IMG/VR virus record: IMGVR_UViG_3300008339_000021
Location: 26,206-90,205 of that record
Reading direction: 5' to 3' (one strand)
Length of the DNA stretch: 64,000 nt
Source: a virus
Made by a program: the position numbers and the translations under genes. This document shows positions 1 through 11,100 of the stretch, in pieces. The notes under the pieces were generated by a model. The model searched no databases and was not told where the DNA came from. It worked only from the letters and a program-made list of their open reading frames with translations. Position 1 is the stretch's first letter. Each line of letters begins with the position of its first letter.

Positions 1-1285
1 CTGGCATGTCCATTTTTTGCAAATAAATTTGACTATTAACAGCAACACCAGCACTGAATTTGTTTACCATGAAAAAACTATAACCCTCTTTTACACCAGA
101 GTCATAAGTATAGATCATAGACAAATCATCAGCAAAATTTGTATTAGATATTAATTCAGATTTACGTTCTACAATACCAAAGCTTCCACCTGTAATAGGT
201 AATAAGACAGGTTCAGTACTTGTACTAAGTCTATCATTTAGCCTTAGTAGATCATTCATTTTTTGTTTTTGTGTATTCTTTATTTTATTTAGGATATCTT
301 GTCTCTCTTGTTCACCATACAAGTTACCTTCTGCAATACCTTCTTTAATTTCTCTTGCAGCTAATGTCTCAGCAGGTATTAATGTATATAAGAAACCAGA
401 TCTATTTCCTAAATATAATTTGCCACCTTGATTAACAACTGGTCTAATGTACTGGTATACAATTCTACCACCTGTTTCTACAATATTACTATTCTCATCA
501 AATCTAATTGGATTACCTTTTGCATCAGAGATGATGGCAATATTAATATCATAAGTTCTATTCTTACTTAAGAAAGTCTTATCATAGTTAGTTAAATCAT
601 CAGGATTCAAATCTCTAATGTTCTGAGCTCTAAGCATGATTGCTTTGTCCCCTAACATTACATTATCATTTATATCCTTTTTCTTAGCTTGTACTACTGC
701 AGTTTTAACTACTTCAAAAAATAATTTTTTATCCTGGTCTTCTTGATTTCTTTCCTCCTCCGTCATCTTATCAGGATTTTTTGCAATAGCAACATTATCA
801 GATGTTTTATCTGGATAATCTACTTTTGCTTTTTCCTGCACAGCTGACCAATTTGGTTGTGCATTATTATCATTATTTTGTACTACATTCTTAGAAGTCT
901 TATTGCTCTCTTTAATTTTTTTATCAACGTCTTTCTTTGTTTTTGTAGTAGTTTTTGGAGTAACAAACTTTAATACATTTTTAGGATCTTCAAATTCCAA
1001 TGATAAGTCTTGTAAATAGTCAAAACTTAAACCAGCATCTTGTCTTAAATACTTTTTAATTTCAAGATCATTCTTAACTAAATCTAATATATCAGGAACA
1101 GCTTGTGCATAAAGAAGACCATTTGGTTCATCTTTAAATTCTTCATAGATCTCTCTAATGAATTTATCTAATGCTTTATTATCAAATTTACCTAGTTTAG
1201 GATCATTCATCCTATCAAGTATTTCTCCACGGACTATTGTATATAAAGCACTTATATCATTTTCAGTATAGAGTTGACAAGCCAT
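1..1285 (-). CDS. Hypothetical large protein, 5'-part only (runs off the window)
   Basis: An open frame starts at the ATG at 1285-1283, two bases after the TAG of the 2285-residue gene, and stays open to the window edge, giving about 428 residues of a longer protein. It begins MACQLYTENDISALYTIVRG. It is largely hydrophilic, with a Lys/Asn/Gln-rich linker around residues 105-160, followed by a more structured region containing NQGGKLYLGNRSGFLYTLIP. I see no catalytic motif in the visible part. Its place at the end of the giant-protein run, with a 2-base gap, suggests the same transcript and a virion-cargo role, which is inference. The C-terminus and full length are unknown. The frame is well supported; the function is not recognised. 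Confidence 0.8.
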   Translation of the reverse strand, partial: MACQLYTENDISALYTIVRGEILDRMNDPKLGKFDNKALDKFIREIYEEFKDEPNGLLYAQAVPDILDLVKNDLEIKKYLRQDAGLSFDYLQDLSLEFEDPKNVLKFVTPKTTTKTKKDVDKKIKESNKTSKNVVQNNDNNAQPNWSAVQEKAKVDYPDKTSDNVAIAKNPDKMTEEERNQEDQDKKLFFEVVKTAVVQAKKKDINDNVMLGDKAIMLRAQNIRDLNPDDLTNYDKTFLSKNRTYDINIAIISDAKGNPIRFDENSNIVETGGRIVYQYIRPVVNQGGKLYLGNRSGFLYTLIPAETLAAREIKEGIAEGNLYGEQERQDILNKIKNTQKQKMNDLLRLNDRLSTSTEPVLLPITGGSFGIVERKSELISNTNFADDLSMIYTYDSGVKEGYSFFMVNKFSAGVAVNSQIYLQKMDMP

Positions 1286-1287
1286 TT

Positions 1288-4200
1288 CTATTTTGGTTTA
1301 CAATTATTAATATTATCATCTTTACTCTTATTCTTCAATGCGGCAAGTCTATCTTTTTTAGACATGCTGGCTGCATTTTGTTTTGCCTTTTCAATTAGTT
1401 CAGGATTGTCAGCAAAATCTTTAAGACTGCTTTTTGAAATTTCAGAGTTTTCTTTTTCTTCTGGTGTAGGTTCCATAATTTCTTCTTCTACTTTTAATGC
1501 TTCTTCAGTAGTTTTAGTAAACCCTGCTTTTATCTGAGTTTCAGTAAATGTTTTTTTCTTAGGTTTTCCATTTTTTACATTTTCAACCTGATTGATTACA
1601 ATCTTACCGTCACCTTTAGATTTAACAACAACTACCTCATTTTCTGTAATTCCAAAGATAGGTTTTTTGCTAATAAGATAGTCACCTTCAGCAATGTTTT
1701 CCTCAGATGTGCTTAGCTTTAATGAATTCTTTCTAATCTGGTATACATTTTCTACAAGGTCTGCAAACTGTATATCTGTTTCTGCTGTAATAGCAACTAT
1801 GGCATCAGTATAAGCTGTTTCTAAATCTTCAAGTTTCTCAGCAGATTTGATTCTGTCAAGTATATTTTTGAATTCTTCAGAAGTTAATGATACAAGTTCT
1901 GGGAATACATTATCTACAAAGTTTCTTTTTAATGCATCAAGTTCATCTTCAATTGGATCTTTTGTTGGTGTTGATGCCTTTTTTAAAGCAGCTAGTTGTC
2001 TATCAAATTCAGCATTGATTTTATCAAAATCATCTTTAGATTTTCTGTATACATTTTTTAAATCTTTTATTTTTAACTCAAGTTTTTCTAAATCCTTAAA
2101 AGGTTTGATATCTCGAACAGGGACAGCTCCTAAAAAATCTAATTTATCATATACCCTACTTTTAGCTTTATTAAAAAACCAATCATCACTTTCTGTTTTT
2201 CCTTTTTCAAAATTTTCTGTTAATTCTGGACTTTGATATAACCTACTATTTCTTTCAGAATCTGCAATTTGTTTAAACCTATTATTATACTCTTTTTCTA
2301 ATTCTTCAATTTTATCAAATCCTTCTTTAATTTCATTTTTTATTTCTTCTATTGAAAATGGTGTAGTATCAAATATTGTTTTAAATCTTTTTTCTAATTC
2401 TTTTAGTCTTCTTTTTTCTATATCAGCTTCCTCAGCTTTTATATCTTTAGGTGCTTTTTCAAGTTTTGCCAACTCAGTTTCTAACTGTTTTTTCTTAGCA
2501 AGTAGTTGTTCATATTGAGGAGAAGTAGCTACCATATCACCAACAGAGATCATACCTCCATTAGGAATATCAGCTAACTTTTTATTTACTTCAGCTATTT
2601 TCTTTTTTAGTTTTTTAACTTCAGTTGACTTTTGTTCTTCTGTAAGTTGTGGCTCCTTTGTTTCTTGTCCAACATTTTCTGGTTTAAGATTGTCAGGAAG
2701 ATTAGGAAGCTTCATTACCACACCATACTCAGCTAGTTTTGCATCATCAATTGGTTCTAAAGGAACTGTTTTTGCACGTTCTAATTCTTCTACTTTATTT
2801 TCTAATTCTTTTATTTTATTAGCATCTGGCTTGCTTGATTTTTCTATTGATAGTATAGTATTTTTTAAATCTCTAATAACTGGACCATTAACAACTTTAG
2901 CTGCTGACTCTGCAGAAAGAATATTACCATCCATATCTGTAGTAATTGATATAGGAAGAATAGAAATACTTTTTGCTAACTCACCTGTCATATTATATAA
3001 GAGAGCTCTATAGATAGACTGTTGTATTCTATATGTAAGTTTTTTATTGAACTTACTGTCATCATTAAAGTTGGTCCAGTTTTCTGGTTTACCAGTTTTA
3101 ATATCAATAATTTTAAGATCTCCCGTCTCAGTATCAAATGCTACTAAGTCCATTGCACCTACTAAACCTGAGTCAAGTAAAGTAGGATCATATATTATTA
3201 CATCATCAGATAAGATTTTATATTTACCATCTATTACTGAGTCTTGTAATTCAGTTATAATACCATACTCCCCAAACAAATTGTCATAAGCTTGTTGTGA
3301 CATCTTAGCTGGCTTTTCTGGTTTTATAAATCCTCCATCTTTATCAGTTCTAAATGCAACTCTAGTCATGTTGTCTATTGTGTTTCCAGCAATAGTTGAT
3401 TCATCATTAGCAACATCTTTTACAACTGCAATTAATGTAGCTTCAGTAAAATTATTAGTTAAAGCATTTCTAATAATGTCAAGCTTTCTTTGACTTTTTA
3501 ACTGAGCAAGTTTACCATCTTTTACAGTATATTCAAGAAATGACATGAATCTATTAAGTCTTTCAGCATCTGATTCTATGTCAGTATCATTTACAAGATC
3601 TCTAAATGGTATTAGCAATTGACCACCTTTTTGGACTTTGCCTTCCATATAAGGTTCCTTAATTGCTTCATACAAATAAGGATCTTTATTGGTCATTTTA
3701 TTTTCTATCTCTTCAGTAAGTTTAGTAACCCTCATAGGTTTACCATCTACACCTGGAAACTCATAACCAACTGTATTGCCTTCAGCATCTAGAATTCTTG
3801 AGACACCGTTTTGTTTATTTTTTACCATCTCTTCAAAAATTCTGAAGACACGGTTTGTATTATCTTTTGGTTTATATATTGATCTTAGATAAGTTAAATA
3901 TTTTTGTAATTCAGAAATATCATTTTTAATAGCATTTCTATCATTATTAGTAAGAGTATCACCATTATCATACTTGTTTCTATCATACATGCTCTGCAGC
4001 TTATCTCTCATAACTCTTAATTGAGTAAGCCCATATTCTGTAATTGATTTAGTAAGTGGTAGATACTTTATTTTAGGTAAAGCTGATTCTTCATCAATTG
4101 GTCTTTCATTGTATGCCTTAATAATATCTTTTTGTTCTGGTCTTTCAAGCCAGTTGTTTCTTATTAATTCATATCTAGTTGGGTCAATTCTTCTGAAGTC

Positions 4201-7200
4201 TGCAGGTTTTCCTAAACCTTCTGGAGCAGGAGCTACAAGATAAGCATCAAATGCAACTTCAAGTTCATTTCTTAAATCATCTGGTAAATCATTCCAAGTT
4301 GCATTTAAGTCAACCTCTTGTCTAGATTCTTTTTTAGGAGCTTGTGTTGTAACAGGTTTTGTTTGTGCCGGAGCTTCTGTTAATTGACCTTTTAATTTAT
4401 TAATGAAAGCATTATATCTTTCATTTGTCTTTTTTACTTGCTCTTGATAATCTTTCCATGCATCAGTTGTTTCAATAGGTGGAACAGCTTCTTGTTGTAA
4501 GTCTTCAGTTTCCTGTTCTATTTTAGCTTGTGCAATTTTATCTAATAATATTTGTTGCAAACCAAACTTAACTAAGGTTGCTCTTTGTCTATCTTCTACA
4601 GATGCACCAGATTTTTTAGTTGATTTAAAGAATTTACTACTTTCTTCTGGATTATTTTGTATTGCAAGCTCAGCTAATTCTGTAAAATTCTCAGGCACAA
4701 TATTTTGTTGTGCCATTGTTTCATATAAGTCAAATAATGATGATACATCATTTGCATCTTCAACTAATTTTAAAACAGAATTAAGATCTTTAATACCATC
4801 TTCAATTTCTTTTTTACTTCTAGGTGCAGGTGGTATTTCTTTTTGCATCCAGGCTTCTTTATTTTCACCTGTTGTTGCTAATAAGTTTTCTTCAAACTGT
4901 ACTTCAAGTTTTTCAAGTTGTCTATCTTTTCTTTCTTGTAGTTGTGAAATTCTAAGTTGTAGCTCTGCATTTTTTGCAGTCTCAGTTACAACTCCTTCTA
5001 TTTCTTTTAGTGTTTGGTATCTCTCCAGTGTTTCCATATATCTGTCATATGCCAAACTACCTTCAGGAACTACTAAACCTTTTCTTTCATCATAGAATTC
5101 TTTTGGTGGAATACCTTGATCTCTCCATAGAAGGAAGTCATTTCCCTCCATAAATATTCCTCGGTTTGCTAAAAAATTTAACAAACCATTATCTTCAATT
5201 TGTGATAACTCTTGTGTAGCTATCTCTCTATAGTAATCTCCTTTTTTAAGCCAGAGATCTGTCATCCATTTTTCATTACGGTAGTAAACATCTAAGAAAC
5301 CTTTTGGGTCATTCATTAGATTAATTATATCTACCATTTCTCTAGACTCATCATTAAGTTTATAAAAGTCTAGAACTAACTCAAATGAGTCATCTATATT
5401 TTCTGTAAAGAGATAATCATCTGGTTTTCCAGAAATTGTTTTTAATAAATTCTTATACTGGTCTTCTAGATTTTCAAGTATTTTAGTTTCTATCTCTTCA
5501 TTTTTTGGTCCAAATCTATCTTCTAAGTATTGTTCTACTTCTTGATCTGTAACTTCTTCTCCTTCTTCTTTATCTTGTTGTAAGATTGATTTAGCTCTAT
5601 TAAAATATCTATCTCTATGATAGTACTCACTAAACTCTTGGTATGCTTCAGAATATTTTTCTAGAGCTTCTGCTTCTTTTAATTTGTCCTTAGCCATTTG
5701 TTTTGACTCAGGATCACCCACAGCAATAAGATTATTAGCTTCATTTTTTAATAGTCCAATCTCATTTCTCATTTCTTCTGGGCGAAGAATAATATCAGAT
5801 TGTCTTTTAGTCATAGATTGTAATGGTCTTTTCTCATAAAACTTGTTCATGATTCCAACCATTCTTTTTCTTACATCATCAAAAACTTCATTATAGAAAA
5901 CAGCAGATTTAATACCATAATTCCAAGTATGATGCATTATATATGCTTGTTCATAGTCTTCACTATCTTTAGGTATTTTGTTGAGATCAATTGGATTAGG
6001 ATATACTTTATTATAGAAGTCCATTCTTTTTTGTATATCTCTTGCTTGAGTTACTAAATCACTAATTCTTGCTTTGTATTTATTAATATCTTCTCCAGCT
6101 AATTTTGGAAAAGCTTCTTTAAACTCATCATTAGTCATGTCCTTATAGCTTTCTACAGCATCTAAGTACATATCTAAAACTCCATAGTCATTAAGCATCA
6201 TAAAATGTTGAATCAAAGATTCTGATTCAGCATCCATTACTTCTTTTTTATTTCCTGAATTTTGAACTTTTGCTAATATGTCTTGAGTACCTCCATTAAA
6301 GAGTCGGCTGTTAAGCATTTCTTCAACACCAAACCCATTCATTTGATTAACAAGCTCATCTACTATTTTTGACTTTTCTGTTTTATATTCCTCAAATGTT
6401 TTAGGGTCAAATATTTGATTTGCTTTTTCATACAAATAAGTCATGGATTTATTTAATCCACCTGCTAATGCACCCATAGCAAATCCAGAAGCAAATGTTG
6501 AAAATCCACCAGCTCCTAGTTCTTGAGAATAATATGAAAGAGGTGTTGTACCTTTTCCAAATACAGCTTTACTTATAAGATTTTTTCTAACTGGGTTACT
6601 ATAAAATGTGTCTTTATAATATTTTTCATTTGCTGAAGCAATTGTTTCTTGCAAAGATTCTTGAATACCCTCAGTTAAATTTGTTTTAAGATAACCAACT
6701 GTACCCCATACTGATTTATGTAAAGGTTCTGTTTTCCATTTATTCCACCAAGTTTTAAATCCTCTTTCAGCAAATTTCCATTCATTCTTAGCAACATCAA
6801 AACCTATAGTACCTAACTCTCCAAATCTACCACCACCAACAGTTTTCCAGTCAAGCATTTTTTGTCTTAATACTCCTTGAGCACCTACTCTAGGATTAAG
6901 TATATTATCAAATGCTAGTTTATTTGAGAAGTAAATAATACCAGCATTCATTGCAGAAGTTTCATATGCAGCCTGTTTTGCTTGAGCTACAATATCTTGC
7001 ATCTCTTCATTATTAGGATTTCTGCCAAATTTAATTTGGTAATCTTTATAGATATCTCCAATTAAATTATTATAGACCATACCAGATTCAAGTCTGGCTT
7101 CTGCTAATGCTAAGTTTATATTTCTAAAATCTCTATAGGCAGCTCCTGCAGTTTTTAAATACAGACCTGCAGATTTCATATAGCCAGTAAAGTCATCTGT

Positions 7201-8145
7201 AGAATTTAATATAGAATAGTAATTATCAGTCAAGTTACTTAATGGATTAAGAACTCTACCAACACCTGACTGCAAACCTCTTTGTATTCTACCTATACCA
7301 TTAGCTTTATTCCAAGCTTCTCTAACTTTATTTATATCTTTTAATTCATCAAGTTTTTGAGCATAGGTAGCTATTCCATCAAATGATTTTCCAGCTTGGT
7401 ATTCTTTCCATAGTAAGTTAGCTGCTTTAGGTGCAATAGCTCTAGCTCCAATTAATCCTCCAACAGCTGCTCCTACAAAGTTTTCACCCATAGCAGTTGC
7501 CATAATACCAATTGTATAACCAAGATTGTTTGTTAGATTATTAACAAATGAACCTAAGTTATTTTTAGATGAGTATGTTAAAGCTGATAGTTTAGCATGC
7601 TCTTGAGCTATTCTTGCATCTTCTCCAAAAAAATCTCCTTCATTAATTAACTTTCCTGTACTTGCATATACACTTTTTATTCCTGTTCCAATCATAGGAA
7701 AAAAAGTTTGAGATAATGTTCTATACATATCTCCAAAGAAATTAGTATTTCTATTGAGTATAGCTTCATTATCTCTTAATGGATGGAACTCTATTTTACC
7801 AGCTTCTTGAATCCCAGAGTATCTATCATAAAAAGTTCCAGTAGGACCTGAATTATAAGAATATATTTTTGCCCATTCATTTTTGTCTTCTTGATCTCTA
7901 ACAGTTGCATCATGCCATTCTTGCATAGCAGCAATGTTAGCCTTTGGATCAAAATTTTTAGGACTACCTTTAGGAACTTGAGACGGTAATGGTCCAGGAG
8001 AGATTCCAATAAATCTCTCTTTTACTTGTATAGGATTAGGTGAAGAACCAGCCATACCCATATCTGTTTGAGGTGGCATAGGAACTGAACCTGCATATTC
8101 TGCATTTACTCCAGACTGAAAGCTATTTACATTAGTATCCTCCAT
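1288..8145 (-). CDS. Giant virion-associated protein with embedded PD-(D/E)XK nuclease domain
   Basis: This 2285-residue protein is probably packaged with the other giants and delivered into the host (inference from context). Two glycine/alanine-rich hydrophobic stretches near residues 205-245 and 535-565 look like the membrane-active segments of phage ejection proteins. Long charged helical regions likely to form coiled coils fill about 570-1300 and 1800-2150. Residues about 1620-1760 contain a PD-(D/E)XK nuclease core of the RecB/Cas4 type: GAMDLVAFD with D1666, then IIDIKTGK with D1681 and K1683, then a RIQQSIYRALLY helix in the position of the family's Q/Y motif. The start overlaps the end of the preceding gene by 14 bases, so translation is probably coupled. 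The nuclease domain is clear by motif. Its target (host DNA degradation or phage DNA processing) is not known. Confidence 0.85.
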   Translation of the reverse strand: MEDTNVNSFQSGVNAEYAGSVPMPPQTDMGMAGSSPNPIQVKERFIGISPGPLPSQVPKGSPKNFDPKANIAAMQEWHDATVRDQEDKNEWAKIYSYNSGPTGTFYDRYSGIQEAGKIEFHPLRDNEAILNRNTNFFGDMYRTLSQTFFPMIGTGIKSVYASTGKLINEGDFFGEDARIAQEHAKLSALTYSSKNNLGSFVNNLTNNLGYTIGIMATAMGENFVGAAVGGLIGARAIAPKAANLLWKEYQAGKSFDGIATYAQKLDELKDINKVREAWNKANGIGRIQRGLQSGVGRVLNPLSNLTDNYYSILNSTDDFTGYMKSAGLYLKTAGAAYRDFRNINLALAEARLESGMVYNNLIGDIYKDYQIKFGRNPNNEEMQDIVAQAKQAAYETSAMNAGIIYFSNKLAFDNILNPRVGAQGVLRQKMLDWKTVGGGRFGELGTIGFDVAKNEWKFAERGFKTWWNKWKTEPLHKSVWGTVGYLKTNLTEGIQESLQETIASANEKYYKDTFYSNPVRKNLISKAVFGKGTTPLSYYSQELGAGGFSTFASGFAMGALAGGLNKSMTYLYEKANQIFDPKTFEEYKTEKSKIVDELVNQMNGFGVEEMLNSRLFNGGTQDILAKVQNSGNKKEVMDAESESLIQHFMMLNDYGVLDMYLDAVESYKDMTNDEFKEAFPKLAGEDINKYKARISDLVTQARDIQKRMDFYNKVYPNPIDLNKIPKDSEDYEQAYIMHHTWNYGIKSAVFYNEVFDDVRKRMVGIMNKFYEKRPLQSMTKRQSDIILRPEEMRNEIGLLKNEANNLIAVGDPESKQMAKDKLKEAEALEKYSEAYQEFSEYYHRDRYFNRAKSILQQDKEEGEEVTDQEVEQYLEDRFGPKNEEIETKILENLEDQYKNLLKTISGKPDDYLFTENIDDSFELVLDFYKLNDESREMVDIINLMNDPKGFLDVYYRNEKWMTDLWLKKGDYYREIATQELSQIEDNGLLNFLANRGIFMEGNDFLLWRDQGIPPKEFYDERKGLVVPEGSLAYDRYMETLERYQTLKEIEGVVTETAKNAELQLRISQLQERKDRQLEKLEVQFEENLLATTGENKEAWMQKEIPPAPRSKKEIEDGIKDLNSVLKLVEDANDVSSLFDLYETMAQQNIVPENFTELAELAIQNNPEESSKFFKSTKKSGASVEDRQRATLVKFGLQQILLDKIAQAKIEQETEDLQQEAVPPIETTDAWKDYQEQVKKTNERYNAFINKLKGQLTEAPAQTKPVTTQAPKKESRQEVDLNATWNDLPDDLRNELEVAFDAYLVAPAPEGLGKPADFRRIDPTRYELIRNNWLERPEQKDIIKAYNERPIDEESALPKIKYLPLTKSITEYGLTQLRVMRDKLQSMYDRNKYDNGDTLTNNDRNAIKNDISELQKYLTYLRSIYKPKDNTNRVFRIFEEMVKNKQNGVSRILDAEGNTVGYEFPGVDGKPMRVTKLTEEIENKMTNKDPYLYEAIKEPYMEGKVQKGGQLLIPFRDLVNDTDIESDAERLNRFMSFLEYTVKDGKLAQLKSQRKLDIIRNALTNNFTEATLIAVVKDVANDESTIAGNTIDNMTRVAFRTDKDGGFIKPEKPAKMSQQAYDNLFGEYGIITELQDSVIDGKYKILSDDVIIYDPTLLDSGLVGAMDLVAFDTETGDLKIIDIKTGKPENWTNFNDDSKFNKKLTYRIQQSIYRALLYNMTGELAKSISILPISITTDMDGNILSAESAAKVVNGPVIRDLKNTILSIEKSSKPDANKIKELENKVEELERAKTVPLEPIDDAKLAEYGVVMKLPNLPDNLKPENVGQETKEPQLTEEQKSTEVKKLKKKIAEVNKKLADIPNGGMISVGDMVATSPQYEQLLAKKKQLETELAKLEKAPKDIKAEEADIEKRRLKELEKRFKTIFDTTPFSIEEIKNEIKEGFDKIEELEKEYNNRFKQIADSERNSRLYQSPELTENFEKGKTESDDWFFNKAKSRVYDKLDFLGAVPVRDIKPFKDLEKLELKIKDLKNVYRKSKDDFDKINAEFDRQLAALKKASTPTKDPIEDELDALKRNFVDNVFPELVSLTSEEFKNILDRIKSAEKLEDLETAYTDAIVAITAETDIQFADLVENVYQIRKNSLKLSTSEENIAEGDYLISKKPIFGITENEVVVVKSKGDGKIVINQVENVKNGKPKKKTFTETQIKAGFTKTTEEALKVEEEIMEPTPEEKENSEISKSSLKDFADNPELIEKAKQNAASMSKKDRLAALKNKSKDDNINNCKPK

Positions 8146-11100
8146 ACTCTCTTCTTTGCTGATTCATTAATTGTTGAATTTTTGGACCATCAAGATCACT
8201 TGAACTTGCATCACCTGTAAAGAATCTTTCTCTATTATATCTTAAGTTAGCACCTTGATTTGATAATGGGGCAACAAGAGTAACTGTTTTAGAATCTTGA
8301 CCAGGACCCATATATTGTTGATAGCTTGTAGTTACAACTATCTTAGATGGATCTACTGGATCTATTTTATAGTTAAGTGATATACCAGGTAATGTAGGAT
8401 CAGTATATGTAACACCTTTAGATCCTGCTTTTTCAATTCTAATTTGTTCTGCTGACTTAAATGAATTTTTATACATACTAACATTTGCCAAATTTTTAGC
8501 ATCTGTTATAATGCTTATACCATTTTTAAGTATGTCATTATATTGGTCTTCACTCATAATACCATTACCATCTGAGTCTGGTTTAAATTTCTTCAAATAG
8601 TCTTCAGGTAATTTAAAATTAATTGCTGCTTTAGTTACATCTTCTCCACCAAATGGAGATACAGCAACTTGAAATCTTTTTAAATCCATTCCTTTTGAGC
8701 CAGTTCTTGGATTAAAATCAGCCCATATTGCAGACCATATTTCATTATTTTTTGCTGGGTCATCAATGTTTTCAAATTTATCAGCTACTCCACCAAATGA
8801 TACATAGTTTGATCCATCACTTGTTTGTAAATCTAAATTTCTAACTACCCCTCTAAGTTGTAAATAATGATCATATGTAGGTGAACGTACTCCAGGTTCA
8901 ACAGTAATACCTGCTCCACCAGTAGTATATAATCCAGTACCAAATTCAGTAAGTGATACTGGTTGATCTAATCCTAATATATCACTTGTTAACATACTAT
9001 TTTCAGCTAACAAATCATATGCTGCTAACATCTCATCATATTCTTCTGATGTAGAATAGTTATGTCCTGTCCAATGAGAATTACCTTGTGCTAATCTAGT
9101 TCCATCTTCTTCATCAGTTCCCCATATACTATTATAAATCCAATCCCATGCACCACCACCAAGATACCCTACACCTGTTGCAAGAGCTCCTGTAAGATAT
9201 GCAGCAGGTACAGTTACTACTTCTTCAGGTAAAGCAACTTGTGGACCAAGTTGTCCAGCTACTGCTACTGCTGTTGATGTAGCTAGACCACCTGTATTCA
9301 TAGCATTAATAAAACCTGCCATTGACATTCCATTATTTAGAATTATATCTTCTGGAAAATCTCTATGAACATTTGCAATAAATGTCTTTTTGTCAACCAT
9401 ATTAAGTTGGTCATCAAATAATTGATTGGCATACATGAAACCTTGAGCTCTAAGCTTATTAGCAGTTTCATTTGCAATGTCTTCTTTATTTTTGATTGCT
9501 GCTAGTTTGTATGCAGCATAATCATCTAAACTGTGACTTAATGTAATTAAGTTTTTTACTTTACTACTGTTTCTTATATAATAATCATCTTTCTTCCTAT
9601 CAATTACATTTAACATTTTTTTAGTCATGTCTGTAATCATGTTTGGAGAAAAGTCAGTCTTTAGACTTGCTTTTGCTAATCCTGCAAGTTTTAATTTAGA
9701 AGCATCACCTTGTGCAACAAGATCATCTCCCATTTCTGCTGCTGCTTCTCTTTCTAACTCTGTAACATATGTACCTTCCTGAATCATTATATTTAATATA
9801 TCAGTTGGTATATCTTTTGTTGTTACATATCTTTTACCTGTTTTTGGATTAATTTCACCTGTACCTTCTTTAAATTTATCTCCATTTTCTTTTATCCACC
9901 TTAATACAGGTTCTATATTAAAACTATTTAAGTTTTTATTATCTATAATTTCTAATATTTCTGCATTAGAAATTATTCCCTCTTCTTGCATTTCTGCAAG
10001 TACACTTACCATTGTTTGTTTAGCAGCTTCAGCATCACCAGTATATAAACCATCTATTGTATTAGACAAAGCCATTGGATCATTTGATGGTGTTTTAGTC
10101 ATCATTTCAGCAACTCTTTCAATGTTTGCTAACTCTGGCTTTATTTTTAATTCATTAGTTTCTGGATCAATATCATAAAGTCCTGATTCAGCTTTTGCTT
10201 TATATGTTGCTTTATCCATATCAAGCTGATGCTTAAAGAGTGCAACATCTTTTTGTGCAGCAGCTCTTTGTTGAATAAGTGAAGAGTCATACTCATATTT
10301 CTGTCTTTGTACTGAGAATGGATTTGCTTCATATGATACCTCTCCATGAAGATCTGCCCAATTCATAGCTGCTTGATTGAGATCTGCTAATAGTAAATTA
10401 GAAGCTGTAACTGCATCAACTCTCATTCTTAACAAATCCATGTCATCCATATTAAGAGCACTACCTCCTTGAGTTGTCATAGTCCGGTTAAGATCTCCAT
10501 CTAACATTACTAAGTCATTCTCAGCTTGTTTAAGCATTTCAGAAATTTGAGCATTAGCTTCTTTATATTGTTCTAATGAAGTTTGTGTAGTTTCAATATC
10601 TGTTCCATCTGCAATAGACTTCTCCATTCTAGTGATCATCTTATCATTAGCCATCTTACGGCTTAATAAATCATTCTTAGTAATGAGGGTTTGATTCCTC
10701 ATTACTTTTAGTGTTCTATTTAGATAATCTTTCTCAGCTAACTCAGCATTACCTCCATATTCAGGCCTATCTTTATTTGATGCTACTGTATCTTTTCTAT
10801 CAAGATAAGCTTGTGTTACATACATTTCTTTTACTTTAGGATCTTTACCTAAGACAGAATAAAATGTACTTTGTAAAGGGGCAATGGCTTGCTGTCCATT
10901 TTTTTCAGTAACAATCCAATCACCTTGTGGAGTAACTCTTTTAATATCAATCTTCATTTCTGCAGCTAACTCCAATGCTTTCTTCTCTACATTAACATAT
11001 GGAGTATATTTTACATCACCGAAAGATGGTAGTTGCTCATATGGCAAAGCTTTAAATTCTTGTACTTTGTAATCAATTGCTCTTAAACCACCATCCCAAT

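Noticed and set aside
1274-3289. Several plus-strand frames of 80-129 codons
   Set aside because: Hydrophobic Ser/Phe/Leu-rich translations typical of the antisense of Lys/Glu/Asp-rich coding sequence. The minus-strand frame is far longer and continuous.
9000-9300. tRNA or other RNA gene in the phage cluster gaps
   Set aside because: Gaps between genes are about 110 bases at most and hold terminators or promoter-like motifs. No cloverleaf arms were seen on either strand.
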